This document shows, piece by piece, positions 55,313 through 62,282 of a stretch of DNA of 64,000 nt (the first letter of the stretch is position 1; the number at the start of each line of letters is the position of its first letter). A model generated the notes under the pieces. The model was not told the DNA's origin. It searched no databases and saw only the letters and a list, made by a program, of their open reading frames with translations. Origin of the DNA: Candidatus Anstonellales archaeon (GTDB lineage Archaea; Micrarchaeota; Micrarchaeia; Anstonellales; CG1-02-47-40); the NCBI GenBank assembly GCA_038869735.1, contig JAWCQO010000004.1, forward strand, positions 1 through 64,000, read 5' to 3'. A program made the position numbers and the translations under genes.

Positions 55313-56282
55313 ATAACTCGGAGGTTTCATTTGTCATTGGGTAATCTGCATTATAAACTACCTCTCTAATCCCAGAGTTTATAATCATTCTTGCACACAT
55401 GAGACATGGAGAGTAAGTTACGTAGATGGTTGAGCGAGCAACAGAAATTCCGTGATATGCTGCCTGAGAAATCGCGTTTTCTTCTGCATGGGCGCAAACA
55501 CATTCTGAGAGATTCTTACCGCTCTCTTCAAAAGAGTTGCACCTCTTGCATCCGCCCTCGTTACAGTTTATACATCCGCGCGGCGTCCCATTATACCCGG
55601 TAGAAATAATGCGTTTGTCCTTTACTATAACTGCTGCAACTTTTCGCTTTATACAATTACTTCGAGAAGCGACTATTTTTGCTATGCTCATAAAATATTC
55701 GTCCCAGGAAGGTCTGTCAGGAACAAAATCCTTTGAAAGAGTTGCTAAGAGTCCATCTATCAACATATAAAGATTTTTAAAATCAAGTTCGTTTTCGATC
55801 TTTTTGTCAGCCATCTGATAGGTAGCATGGGTATTCTGTTTTGTTTTTTCTTCATTCTTTGCTTCTTCTTCCTCGATTTTCAAAAAAGCGTCAAAGGTAT
55901 TTGGATCACCCTCCCTACCCCTTTTTCTCATCCTTTCAAACCTAACACGTTGACTTGCAGTAACATATACTAATACAAAATCCTTTCTTTTTCTAAAAAC
56001 CTCCACTTCTGCCGGATTTCTAAACGAATCTACCACAAAGTTTTTGTCAGGGTTGAGTTCTATTTTTTGCATAATCCTCTCTGCAAGTATCCCCGGACCA
56101 TACTTATCTCGCAATTCATTTCCGCGTTTAATCAAGTTTTCTCTCGTAATACTCATTCCGTTTTTTGCTAAATCCTCCCGAATGGCGTCTGACAAAGAGT
56201 AATAATAAAAGCTCCTTTTCGTGAGATATTCTGCAACAGTTCCTTTTCCTGCACAATTTTCTCCTGTTAATCCTATAATCAT
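55269..56282 (-). CDS. P-loop kinase-dCMP deaminase fusion
   Basis: This 337-residue protein has an N-terminal nucleoside-monophosphate-kinase-like domain (P-loop G7-E-N-C-A-G-K-G-T15, D-S-F-R-N near 85-89, R-x-x-R-x-x-R-G lid near 113-122). A C-terminal cytidine deaminase domain of the dCMP type follows, with zinc ligands in H265-A-E267 and P-C293-L-M-C296, and an extra Cys cluster (C-I-N-C-N-E-G-G-C-K-R-C). Deamination of dCMP to dUMP feeds dTMP synthesis. The kinase-like domain may phosphorylate a deoxynucleotide or be regulatory. Similar layouts occur in fungi and archaea. Confidence 0.88.
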   Translation of the reverse strand: MIIGLTGENCAGKGTVAEYLTKRSFYYYSLSDAIREDLAKNGMSITRENLIKRGNELRDKYGPGILAERIMQKIELNPDKNFVVDSFRNPAEVEVFRKRKDFVLVYVTASQRVRFERMRKRGREGDPNTFDAFLKIEEEEAKNEEKTKQNTHATYQMADKKIENELDFKNLYMLIDGLLATLSKDFVPDRPSWDEYFMSIAKIVASRSNCIKRKVAAVIVKDKRIISTGYNGTPRGCINCNEGGCKRCNSFEESGKNLSECVCAHAEENAISQAAYHGISVARSTIYVTYSPCLMCARMIINSGIREVVYNADYPMTNETSELFKQAGVLMRQYKLD

Positions 56283-56385
56283 AAAGCCGCCTCCATTCGC
56301 CTCCCAAACACAATCTTTACATGCAATTCATTAAAAAGCTTCTTAGCCCACTTCCCTTTTCCCCATTTACCCACCAAAAATCATT

Positions 56386-56406
56386 TAAACTTAGTTCGTT
56401 TAAATA
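56386..56406. promoter_or_regulatory. Inverted repeat in the promoter of the coiled-coil gene
   Basis: TTTAAAC and its exact complement GTTTAAA are separated by seven bases and end 8 bp before the ATG at 56415. The left arm also serves as a TATA-like box about 25 nt before the ATG. It may be an operator or simply AT-rich sequence. Confidence 0.4.
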
Positions 56407-56414
56407 TAACAATA

Positions 56415-57344
56415 ATGATTACCACCAACGATGAAGTGACCGTGCAACAATTCAAAGACAAAGTAGCTAACCTAATTTTTTCTGGAAAGAACATTGATTT
56501 AGATGCTTTATCCATATCCAACATCCAAAGATATTTAAGAAAAACAACCACCAGATTTCGAATTGTTAGTGCACACCTCAGACGACTTGAGGGTAGACAT
56601 ACCCCCTATGGTAGAAGAAAGAGGTCAGAACTTGCTTTAGAGTTAAAAGCCTTAGATGAGTTGCGCTCTCTTTTTGTTTCAAAACTACAATTAAAGAGAG
56701 AGCTATCAAAAAAACCACCTCTTTTGGATGAAACGCCAGAGCAACAAGTACATGCAAAAAAACCGAAAACCAAACCCAAATTATCAGCCAACTTTAAAAA
56801 CGGAGAAAGCGTGAGCTTTGCTTCTAGTCAACGCAACGAAAGTACAGGCGGCAATAAAACACAGAGTATCGCAAGTAAAGATAAAGAAAATACAGCTCTT
56901 TCGCCCATCGTAAAAAAAAATCGATTAAACGCCTACAAAAAGATTAAACGCCTACAAAAAGAGCTTTTTGAAGTACGGAGAGCAATATCCTCATTGGGAG
57001 AATCTAATTCTAACCAAAATTCACCTATTCTTCACGATCTGTTAGCAAGAGAAAAAATATTGGAAATCCTAATAACTGAGATAATATTCAATTCTCAATT
57101 GAAAGGGGGAACTATAAACTCAACATTAACTATTGAAGATAAAAGAAGACGAATTATTCAACTTGAAACGAATTTGAATATCGCAAAAAAGAGGATAGCG
57201 GAGCTAACAGATAAAGATAATCTTAACCCCGATGATCAGTATCTGTTATCATTCTTCAAACGTGAGGTCCAAAGAATAGAAAAATTACTATCATATACCT
57301 GGTCATTAAAACCTGTTGATAATCAATATCTAAAACAATATTAG
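56415..57344 (+). CDS. Uncharacterised coiled-coil protein with a tandem duplication
   Basis: This 309-residue protein is mostly charged helices. A basic N-terminal part (to about 100) is followed by a low-complexity linker rich in Ser, Asn, Lys and Thr (about 115-170) and a long coiled coil (about 175-300). Two copies of a 19-bp sequence lie at the start of the coiled coil and are read in different frames. No family is recognised. It probably forms rods or scaffolds. Start ATG 56415. Confidence 0.65.
   Translation: MITTNDEVTVQQFKDKVANLIFSGKNIDLDALSISNIQRYLRKTTTRFRIVSAHLRRLEGRHTPYGRRKRSELALELKALDELRSLFVSKLQLKRELSKKPPLLDETPEQQVHAKKPKTKPKLSANFKNGESVSFASSQRNESTGGNKTQSIASKDKENTALSPIVKKNRLNAYKKIKRLQKELFEVRRAISSLGESNSNQNSPILHDLLAREKILEILITEIIFNSQLKGGTINSTLTIEDKRRRIIQLETNLNIAKKRIAELTDKDNLNPDDQYLLSFFKREVQRIEKLLSYTWSLKPVDNQYLKQY
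56923..56960 (+). repeat. Perfect 19-bp tandem duplication in a coding region
   Basis: The unit GATTAAACGCCTACAAAAA occurs twice in direct contact. Because 19 is not a multiple of three, the second copy is read in another frame (first N-A-Y-K-K, second I-K-R-L-Q-K). A nine-A run lies just upstream. Confidence 0.9.
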
Positions 57345-57360
57345 AATTTTTAAAAAGTTT

Positions 57361-57969
57361 GTGGAAAATATGAGAAACTTGCTAATTCCAAAAAATAGAG
57401 AGAAATTACACATCCTAGTGCGAGAAATAGAAAGCGAAAGGAACATGACACGACTAGCTAGATTACTCTCAAAAGAAGAAATTCCAATTTTAGGTGTCCA
57501 CATCCTCTATCCTGAAACTAATCCTCAGAGTTTCATTGCATCTTTTTCCCGCTATCTTGAATATAAAGAAAGGCTGATTTCCTTTGTATCCGCTCTTCCA
57601 ACAGAAGTTTGGAAAAGGACAATTCTCTTTGTGGAGTCTGAAAGCGGGGCAAAGGTCACTTCAAACTTTTTTTTCTCGATTCAGGCGCATTCTTATAGTC
57701 ATAGTACTTATTTTATGTCAACAATAGGTGAGATAGAATCTCCATATGATGATGAAAAAGCATGGCGCAATCCACAAAAAACACAATTTAATATTATGTA
57801 TGGAGGATATGACCGCATTCGCAAAGCCCTGAATGATTCTATTATCTTTGTTTTTGGATGTTACAAAGAGTCCTGCATCAGACGCGTAACAGCCGAGTTA
57901 AGAGCAATTGCTATGGAAAAAGGGAGGTATAACCTAAAAATCCCAATAAACTCAGATTTAATCTTGTAA
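57361..57969 (+). CDS. Uncharacterised protein
   Basis: This 202-residue protein (GTG 57361, or ATG 57370) is not recognised. It has an amphipathic helical first 60 residues, then an alpha/beta-looking part with strands such as R-T-I-L-F-V-E-S and S-I-I-F-V-F-G, and two Cys in C-Y-K-E-S-C near residue 170. It starts 16 bp after the coiled-coil gene and is probably cotranscribed. Confidence 0.6.
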   Translation: MENMRNLLIPKNREKLHILVREIESERNMTRLARLLSKEEIPILGVHILYPETNPQSFIASFSRYLEYKERLISFVSALPTEVWKRTILFVESESGAKVTSNFFFSIQAHSYSHSTYFMSTIGEIESPYDDEKAWRNPQKTQFNIMYGGYDRIRKALNDSIIFVFGCYKESCIRRVTAELRAIAMEKGRYNLKIPINSDLIL

Positions 57970-58787
57970 GGTTTTTGTTCCTTTTGGGCTCATCTAAGGG
58001 GCAAAATAATACAACTTTTCAAACTTCACGAGAGAAAAATTTGCGAGTACTTATATTTTTTTAATCTAATTACAACTTTCCTGTTTCACTCCAATCAATT
58101 TTATATCTTTATAAAGTAAACCTAATAAATAAATAATTTATTATAAAAGTAAACCAAAACTTTTCGTAGCACTGCCTCTCTTCATTTTTGGTTTACTGTT
58201 AAAGTGTTGAGTGGTTATCTGTGATGGCAGAAGCGGGCTTCCAATTAAAAGATAGCTCAAAAAATGAAAAAATGCATCAAACTAACCAGTTTTGGTTTAC
58301 TTATAAAATAAAAAAAGATTTAGGTTTATCTAAATAGTAAAATTTTTTATGCTATACGAGTCATAGAACGCAGTTTATAGAGCCATATTATGGAGCATTT
58401 TAATTTCTGTTGCTTTATCCGATTTTCTTTTAGTTTTTCTAATATTTTTTTAGTTTTATATGCAAATACAGAGATTCTACGACTACACTTATAGACTAAT
58501 GTCGAGTTGAAAGTTTACAAATCTCTATCAATTATCTACTTCGAATGGAAGACTCAAGAATAGATTCTGAAAAACAGCTCCCAGAAAATTGACTTGGAAG
58601 CCCTTTTCTCTTTCGAAACAATGATGTTTGATTCTCTATTTGCTGACTTTTCGCCAAAGCTGGGATTGGAGAACGGGCGTTAACCCACTAGATTAATCTA
58701 CATTTCTCAAAGACAACCATCCTGTGGATATTAATACACTACCTAGGTGTCTTTAGCATCTTATTGGTAACTACGTTAAAACCACTT
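57970..58787. other. 818-bp gene-poor region with inverted repeats
   Basis: I see no convincing protein gene here on either strand. A block near 58110-58310 contains repeated AGTAAACC and GGTTTACT elements (see next entry) and a possible RNA-like hairpin. The remainder is AT-rich with a short ATG-started frames only. It is the longest gap of the window and could hold a non-coding RNA or decayed insertion. Confidence 0.5.
58148..58301. repeat. 154-bp unit bounded by 14-bp inverted repeats
   Basis: AGTAAACCAAAACT (58148-58161) is the exact reverse complement of AGTTTTGGTTTACT (58288-58301). A third, partial copy TTTTGGTTTACT lies inside at 58186-58197, and AAAGTAAACCT occurs upstream near 58115. 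The interior can pair GAAG/CTTC around CGGG (58230-58241), within a longer imperfect stem between 58209-58220 and 58250-58258. It could be a MITE-like unit, a protein-binding region or an RNA gene. Confidence 0.55.
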
Positions 58788-59096
58788 TTATGAGCCAACT
58801 ACTTCAGAAGCTTTAGTTGTACATTTTAGTTGGTTTATATCATAATATTGAAACTCGCATTTGCATGTTGGCGTTCCTACGTCGCTTACTGTATCATTTA
58901 AGAGCATTGCATAAAGTAAGTCCAAATTACAAACATAAGCTACTGTCTCACACATTTCTGCGCAATAAATAAGCGGGTCTGTAGCGTTCTTGCAATTTGA
59001 ACATAGAAACCCTATTTCTTTGTATGGTTTGGAGCTTGTGCTAATACAGCCACCAATAAAAAAAAGAAAAACGAATGCGAAAATAATCTTTTTCAT
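58788..59096 (-). CDS. Small Cys-rich lipoprotein
   Basis: This 102-residue protein has a signal peptide ending in the lipobox I-G-G-C and a mature part with eight Cys, including C-S-N-C, C-A-E-M-C and C-K-C. It is likely anchored outside the membrane with several disulfides. It follows the thioredoxin-CcdA gene by 31 bp in the same direction, so it may be its partner or substrate. The family is not recognised. Confidence 0.65.
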   Translation of the reverse strand: MKKIIFAFVFLFFIGGCISTSSKPYKEIGFLCSNCKNATDPLIYCAEMCETVAYVCNLDLLYAMLLNDTVSDVGTPTCKCEFQYYDINQLKCTTKASEVVGS

Positions 59097-59127
59097 AACA
59101 AATAGATGAAAGGTTAAATAAAAAAGC

Positions 59128-60354
59128 CTATCTCAGAAGCTGAGGAGCAAAGAGGAGGACAAGTCCGAGAATAAGCAACAATAAGCCGCCGATTATCTTA
59201 CAATAGCCTGCATACTTTTCACCGATATAAATCTTTGAGATTGCAAAAGTAGCTAAAGAGAAGATAATTAGATCATCCAACATATAGAAAATGTCATAGA
59301 GGAGAATGTATCCGTAGTATTCTAAAAATGACAAGTTAGAAAGAGCGAGTATCTGGGTAAAAACAGCAGGAATTGCAGATGAGCAGATAAATTCAATTGA
59401 ATTTACCGTAAAGGCTAAACCAACTATTGCAATAATTGTAGCGGTACTAAGCGGAGATGACGCTATAGTCTCGATGATGCCAGCTTTTTCTTTTTTTTCA
59501 GAGGGGTCATCTACTTTGCAAGTAACTCGCCCCCCAACCTCAACATACTCCTTAATACTTAATATCCCCCCGCCTACTGCAACTACTCCAACAATTACAG
59601 TAATTAACCGTACATAACCTAAAATAAGAAAGAAGTTAAGCCAAGCGGTCATAAAAAGAAAATAGAGTACTCCAGATGCAAGTAAAAAAGTCCCCACTAT
59701 AAGCCAACTTTTTTTTGGTTCGTTTAATGTTGCAACGACTCCAATTAAATACACTAAAACCCACATTGCACAAGGATTAAAACCATCTATTAATCCAAGG
59801 ATTACTGCAAGCATGGGAAGCGAATAGCGCTTTAAATCTATTTTTCCAATGAGAGGAGCTTCTATTTCATAGGACCTTTCAGCCGCAGCCCCTCTTTCAT
59901 ATACCTCCTCAAATCTGGTAGAACTCCTATTTTCAAGTTTTTGCTTTATGCACTGTTCAATATACGCCCCAGTCGTTTCTCTGGACTCCCATCCAACAGA
60001 ATAGCAGTCTCCTATTACTGTTGTTGGAGTGCCAATTCGGGGAATCTTTAATCTCTCAACCGTTTCGAGATAAATGGTTGCTTCTCTTTCAATTTCAACG
60101 TCGTGGTATACCCACTGGACTTGTGGATATCTCTTCATAAGCTCCTCGTTGAATGGTTTTTGAGCAGAACAATGCGGACAGGTTGGAGAATAGAAAAAGT
60201 GAACTTCAAACAATGGCTTTTCTACTTTTACTGTCTCGTACTGGCTGGTAAAATACACCAGCGAACCTAATGCAATCAGAAAAACAACCAGAAATCTGTT
60301 AAAATCATCCGATAGAAAACTTTTAATGCTAAAAAATATACTACCTATCATCAA
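59128..60354 (-). CDS. Thioredoxin-CcdA (DsbD-like) membrane fusion
   Basis: This 408-residue protein has an N-terminal membrane anchor (about 18-38), an outside thioredoxin domain with C59-P-H-C62 and I-P-R-I-G-T-P-T (cis-Pro), and a polytopic C-terminal domain of six helices. The latter carries the CcdA/DsbD-type Cys in F-N-P-C-A-M-W and F-I-C-S-S-A-I-P. Such proteins pass electrons from cytoplasmic thioredoxin across the membrane to exported thiols. It sits between a Cys-rich lipoprotein gene and an inositol-phosphatase-family gene. The thioredoxin comes before the membrane part, an order unlike bacterial DsbD. Confidence 0.86.
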   Translation of the reverse strand: MMIGSIFFSIKSFLSDDFNRFLVVFLIALGSLVYFTSQYETVKVEKPLFEVHFFYSPTCPHCSAQKPFNEELMKRYPQVQWVYHDVEIEREATIYLETVERLKIPRIGTPTTVIGDCYSVGWESRETTGAYIEQCIKQKLENRSSTRFEEVYERGAAAERSYEIEAPLIGKIDLKRYSLPMLAVILGLIDGFNPCAMWVLVYLIGVVATLNEPKKSWLIVGTFLLASGVLYFLFMTAWLNFFLILGYVRLITVIVGVVAVGGGILSIKEYVEVGGRVTCKVDDPSEKKEKAGIIETIASSPLSTATIIAIVGLAFTVNSIEFICSSAIPAVFTQILALSNLSFLEYYGYILLYDIFYMLDDLIIFSLATFAISKIYIGEKYAGYCKIIGGLLLLILGLVLLFAPQLLR

Positions 60355-60381
60355 CTTACCTTCAAAATGGAAGGTTGTTAT

Positions 60382-61182
60382 TTACGTCTTTTTATTTATA
60401 AAGTTTGTTTCTTCTTTTTTGAGTAAAAATTTTCTAATTTTGTCATGAAGCTTCCTGTTGCTTGCAAGAATTGTTGTTTTTTTATTCATACCAATCTCTT
60501 CACGCCTAACCTCTTCTACTAATCCTCCAGCCTCTTTCACAAGCAATTTTCCTGCAGCAAAGTCTCCGGGTTTTAAGTTTTGATGAAAGCATGCATCTAT
60601 AGCTCCCTTGGCTAAAAGCGCATACGTATAACAGGCAGCTCCAAATATTCGAAGTTGAAAAAAGTTTTTTGAAAACGAAGAAAGGCTTTCATTAGAGCTT
60701 TTAACGGCGTCTAGGTGTGAAATGTCATCAAGAACAAAAACTGCATCTTTTAGCGTTCTTATTTTCGAAACATGCAATTTTTTACCATTGAGATATGCTC
60801 CCTTGTTCGCTTCTGCATAATAAAGTTCATTTTCCAGAGGAAAAAGCATTCCTCCTGCAACAGGTACGGCCCCTTTATATAACGCGAGTGAAATACCCCA
60901 AATTGGTATGCTTCTAAAATAATTGTTAGTACCGTCAATTGGGTCTATATACCAGCAGTATTCTGACTTTCTCTTTATTCTAATTTTTTCCTCGCTCCAA
61001 ATCGAGTGAGTAGGAAAGCTCTTTTTTATCATCCCGGCAATTATTCTTTCTGACTCATAATCAGCCCGCGTTACGACTTCCTGGACACTCTTATAAGAAA
61101 CCGACAACTTCTTTCTACAATATCTGTTTGCTATTACACCTGCTCTTTTTAGAGTATCAGTTATAAATTGTTCAAATCTCAT
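60382..61182 (-). CDS. Inositol monophosphatase-family phosphatase
   Basis: This 266-residue enzyme has the metal-site motif W-Y-I-D-P-I-D-G-T-N near residue 80, preceded by W-S-E-E, and the second motif G-D-F-A-A-G-K-L-L-V-K-E-A-G-G near residue 205 (where W-D is usual, G-D is found). Archaeal relatives act on inositol phosphate or fructose-1,6-bisphosphate, so it may be part of gluconeogenesis. It lies divergent to the HTH gene and is followed by the thioredoxin-CcdA gene. Confidence 0.88.
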   Translation of the reverse strand: MRFEQFITDTLKRAGVIANRYCRKKLSVSYKSVQEVVTRADYESERIIAGMIKKSFPTHSIWSEEKIRIKRKSEYCWYIDPIDGTNNYFRSIPIWGISLALYKGAVPVAGGMLFPLENELYYAEANKGAYLNGKKLHVSKIRTLKDAVFVLDDISHLDAVKSSNESLSSFSKNFFQLRIFGAACYTYALLAKGAIDACFHQNLKPGDFAAGKLLVKEAGGLVEEVRREEIGMNKKTTILASNRKLHDKIRKFLLKKEETNFINKKT

Positions 61183-61212
61183 TTCTATCTTCCTGTCAAT
61201 ATGGTATTAACA

Positions 61213-61218
61213 TTTAAA
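61213..61218. promoter_or_regulatory. TTTAAA box between divergent genes
   Basis: This palindromic hexamer is about 29 nt from the HTH-regulator ATG and about 33 nt from the phosphatase ATG, and is the only AT-rich box of its kind in the gap. Confidence 0.45.
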
Positions 61219-61243
61219 TATTCTCTTGTGCATATAACTAATC

Positions 61244-61720
61244 ATGGAAAATAAAATAAGGATTGATGTAGGAAAAAAGCGTTTCTACATAGATAATGTT
61301 CTATCTATAAATAGCGAGCTAGTAACTTTATGTAGAGGTATAAGACTGCTTTCAGAGAGAGATACGGGAGCTACTGCTGCCAAACTTATGCGTTATATAA
61401 TGGAAATAGGCCCAAGTAAGGAAATCGGTTGTTCTGAGCTTTCAAGAATCTCAGGACTTAATCGTATTACATGTATACACCATATGAAAAGATTAGAAAG
61501 CGCCGGCATAGTCAAAAAAAAGGATTCAAAATATCGCCTTCTATTCAATAGCTACGAGGAAATTGTAGAACAACTGAGAGAAAAAATGCTTGATGAAATG
61601 GAAGAATTTCTAAAAATTGCTCGTGAGCTTGACTTTCACATTAAATCAAAGAGAAAGGAGAATTTTCGGACTTCATCATCAAGAAGCTCAGAGAAATGGG
61701 TTAAAATTGAGGTCCAATAA
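61244..61720 (+). CDS. Winged-helix regulator upstream of grpE-dnaK
   Basis: This 158-residue protein has a predicted winged helix at about residues 40-105 (E-L-S-R-I-S-G-L-N-R-I-T-C-I-H-H-M-K-R-L-E-S-A-G-I-V as the helix-turn-helix) and a charged C-terminal coiled tail. It resembles ArsR/MarR-type regulators but no subfamily is certain. It lies 39 bp before grpE and on the same strand, so it may control the chaperone operon, as heat-shock regulators do in other archaea. This role is inferred from position. Confidence 0.75.
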   Translation: MENKIRIDVGKKRFYIDNVLSINSELVTLCRGIRLLSERDTGATAAKLMRYIMEIGPSKEIGCSELSRISGLNRITCIHHMKRLESAGIVKKKDSKYRLLFNSYEEIVEQLREKMLDEMEEFLKIARELDFHIKSKRKENFRTSSSRSSEKWVKIEVQ

Positions 61721-61759
61721 ACCTTCATTTCACCGAACGTTAATATCTGGGTTGGGATA

Positions 61760-62266
61760 ATGGTATCAGAAACCGAGATAAACCAAGTCCCTGAAAAAAA
61801 GGGAGAACAGAAATCCGAAGAAGAAAGCGGAAGAGATGAACCAGCTTTAGAGAAACCAAGTCCCATTGATGAATTAAAAGATAAATATTTGCGACTAGCA
61901 GCTGAGTTTGACAACTATAAAAAAAGGATGGAAAAGGAAAAGACGGAGCTTTTGCGTAGAGGTGAAGAAAAGATGATTCTGTCCCTCTTACCGGTGTTAG
62001 ACGATTTAGAGGCCGCTGTAGACTCTGTCGAGGACGAACAAGCAAAGAAGGGTATACTCCTAATAAAAGAGAAAATCTTTTCTTTGATGGAACGAGAAGG
62101 ACTAGAGAAGATCAACACTGATGGAACTTTTGATGAATCAATCCACGAAGCAGTACTTTTGGAAAAAGGCAATGAAGATGGAAGAATAATTCGTGTTATC
62201 TCTCCTGGTTACAAGTTCAAAGGTAAGGTAATCAGATATGCGAAGGTTGTAGTCAGCAAAAAGTAA
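61760..62266 (+). CDS. grpE: Nucleotide exchange factor GrpE
   Basis: This 168-residue protein has the usual GrpE layout: an acidic, disordered N-terminus (to about 30), a long helical dimerisation part with K-Y-L-R-L-A-A-E-F-D-N-Y-K-K-R near residue 36, and a C-terminal beta domain with H-E-A-V and K-G-K-V-I-R-Y-A-K-V-V-V. It releases ADP from DnaK. The dnaK gene follows 16 bp later. Confidence 0.94.
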   Translation: MVSETEINQVPEKKGEQKSEEESGRDEPALEKPSPIDELKDKYLRLAAEFDNYKKRMEKEKTELLRRGEEKMILSLLPVLDDLEAAVDSVEDEQAKKGILLIKEKIFSLMEREGLEKINTDGTFDESIHEAVLLEKGNEDGRIIRVISPGYKFKGKVIRYAKVVVSKK

Positions 62267-62282
62267 TAGAGAGGTGAATTAA

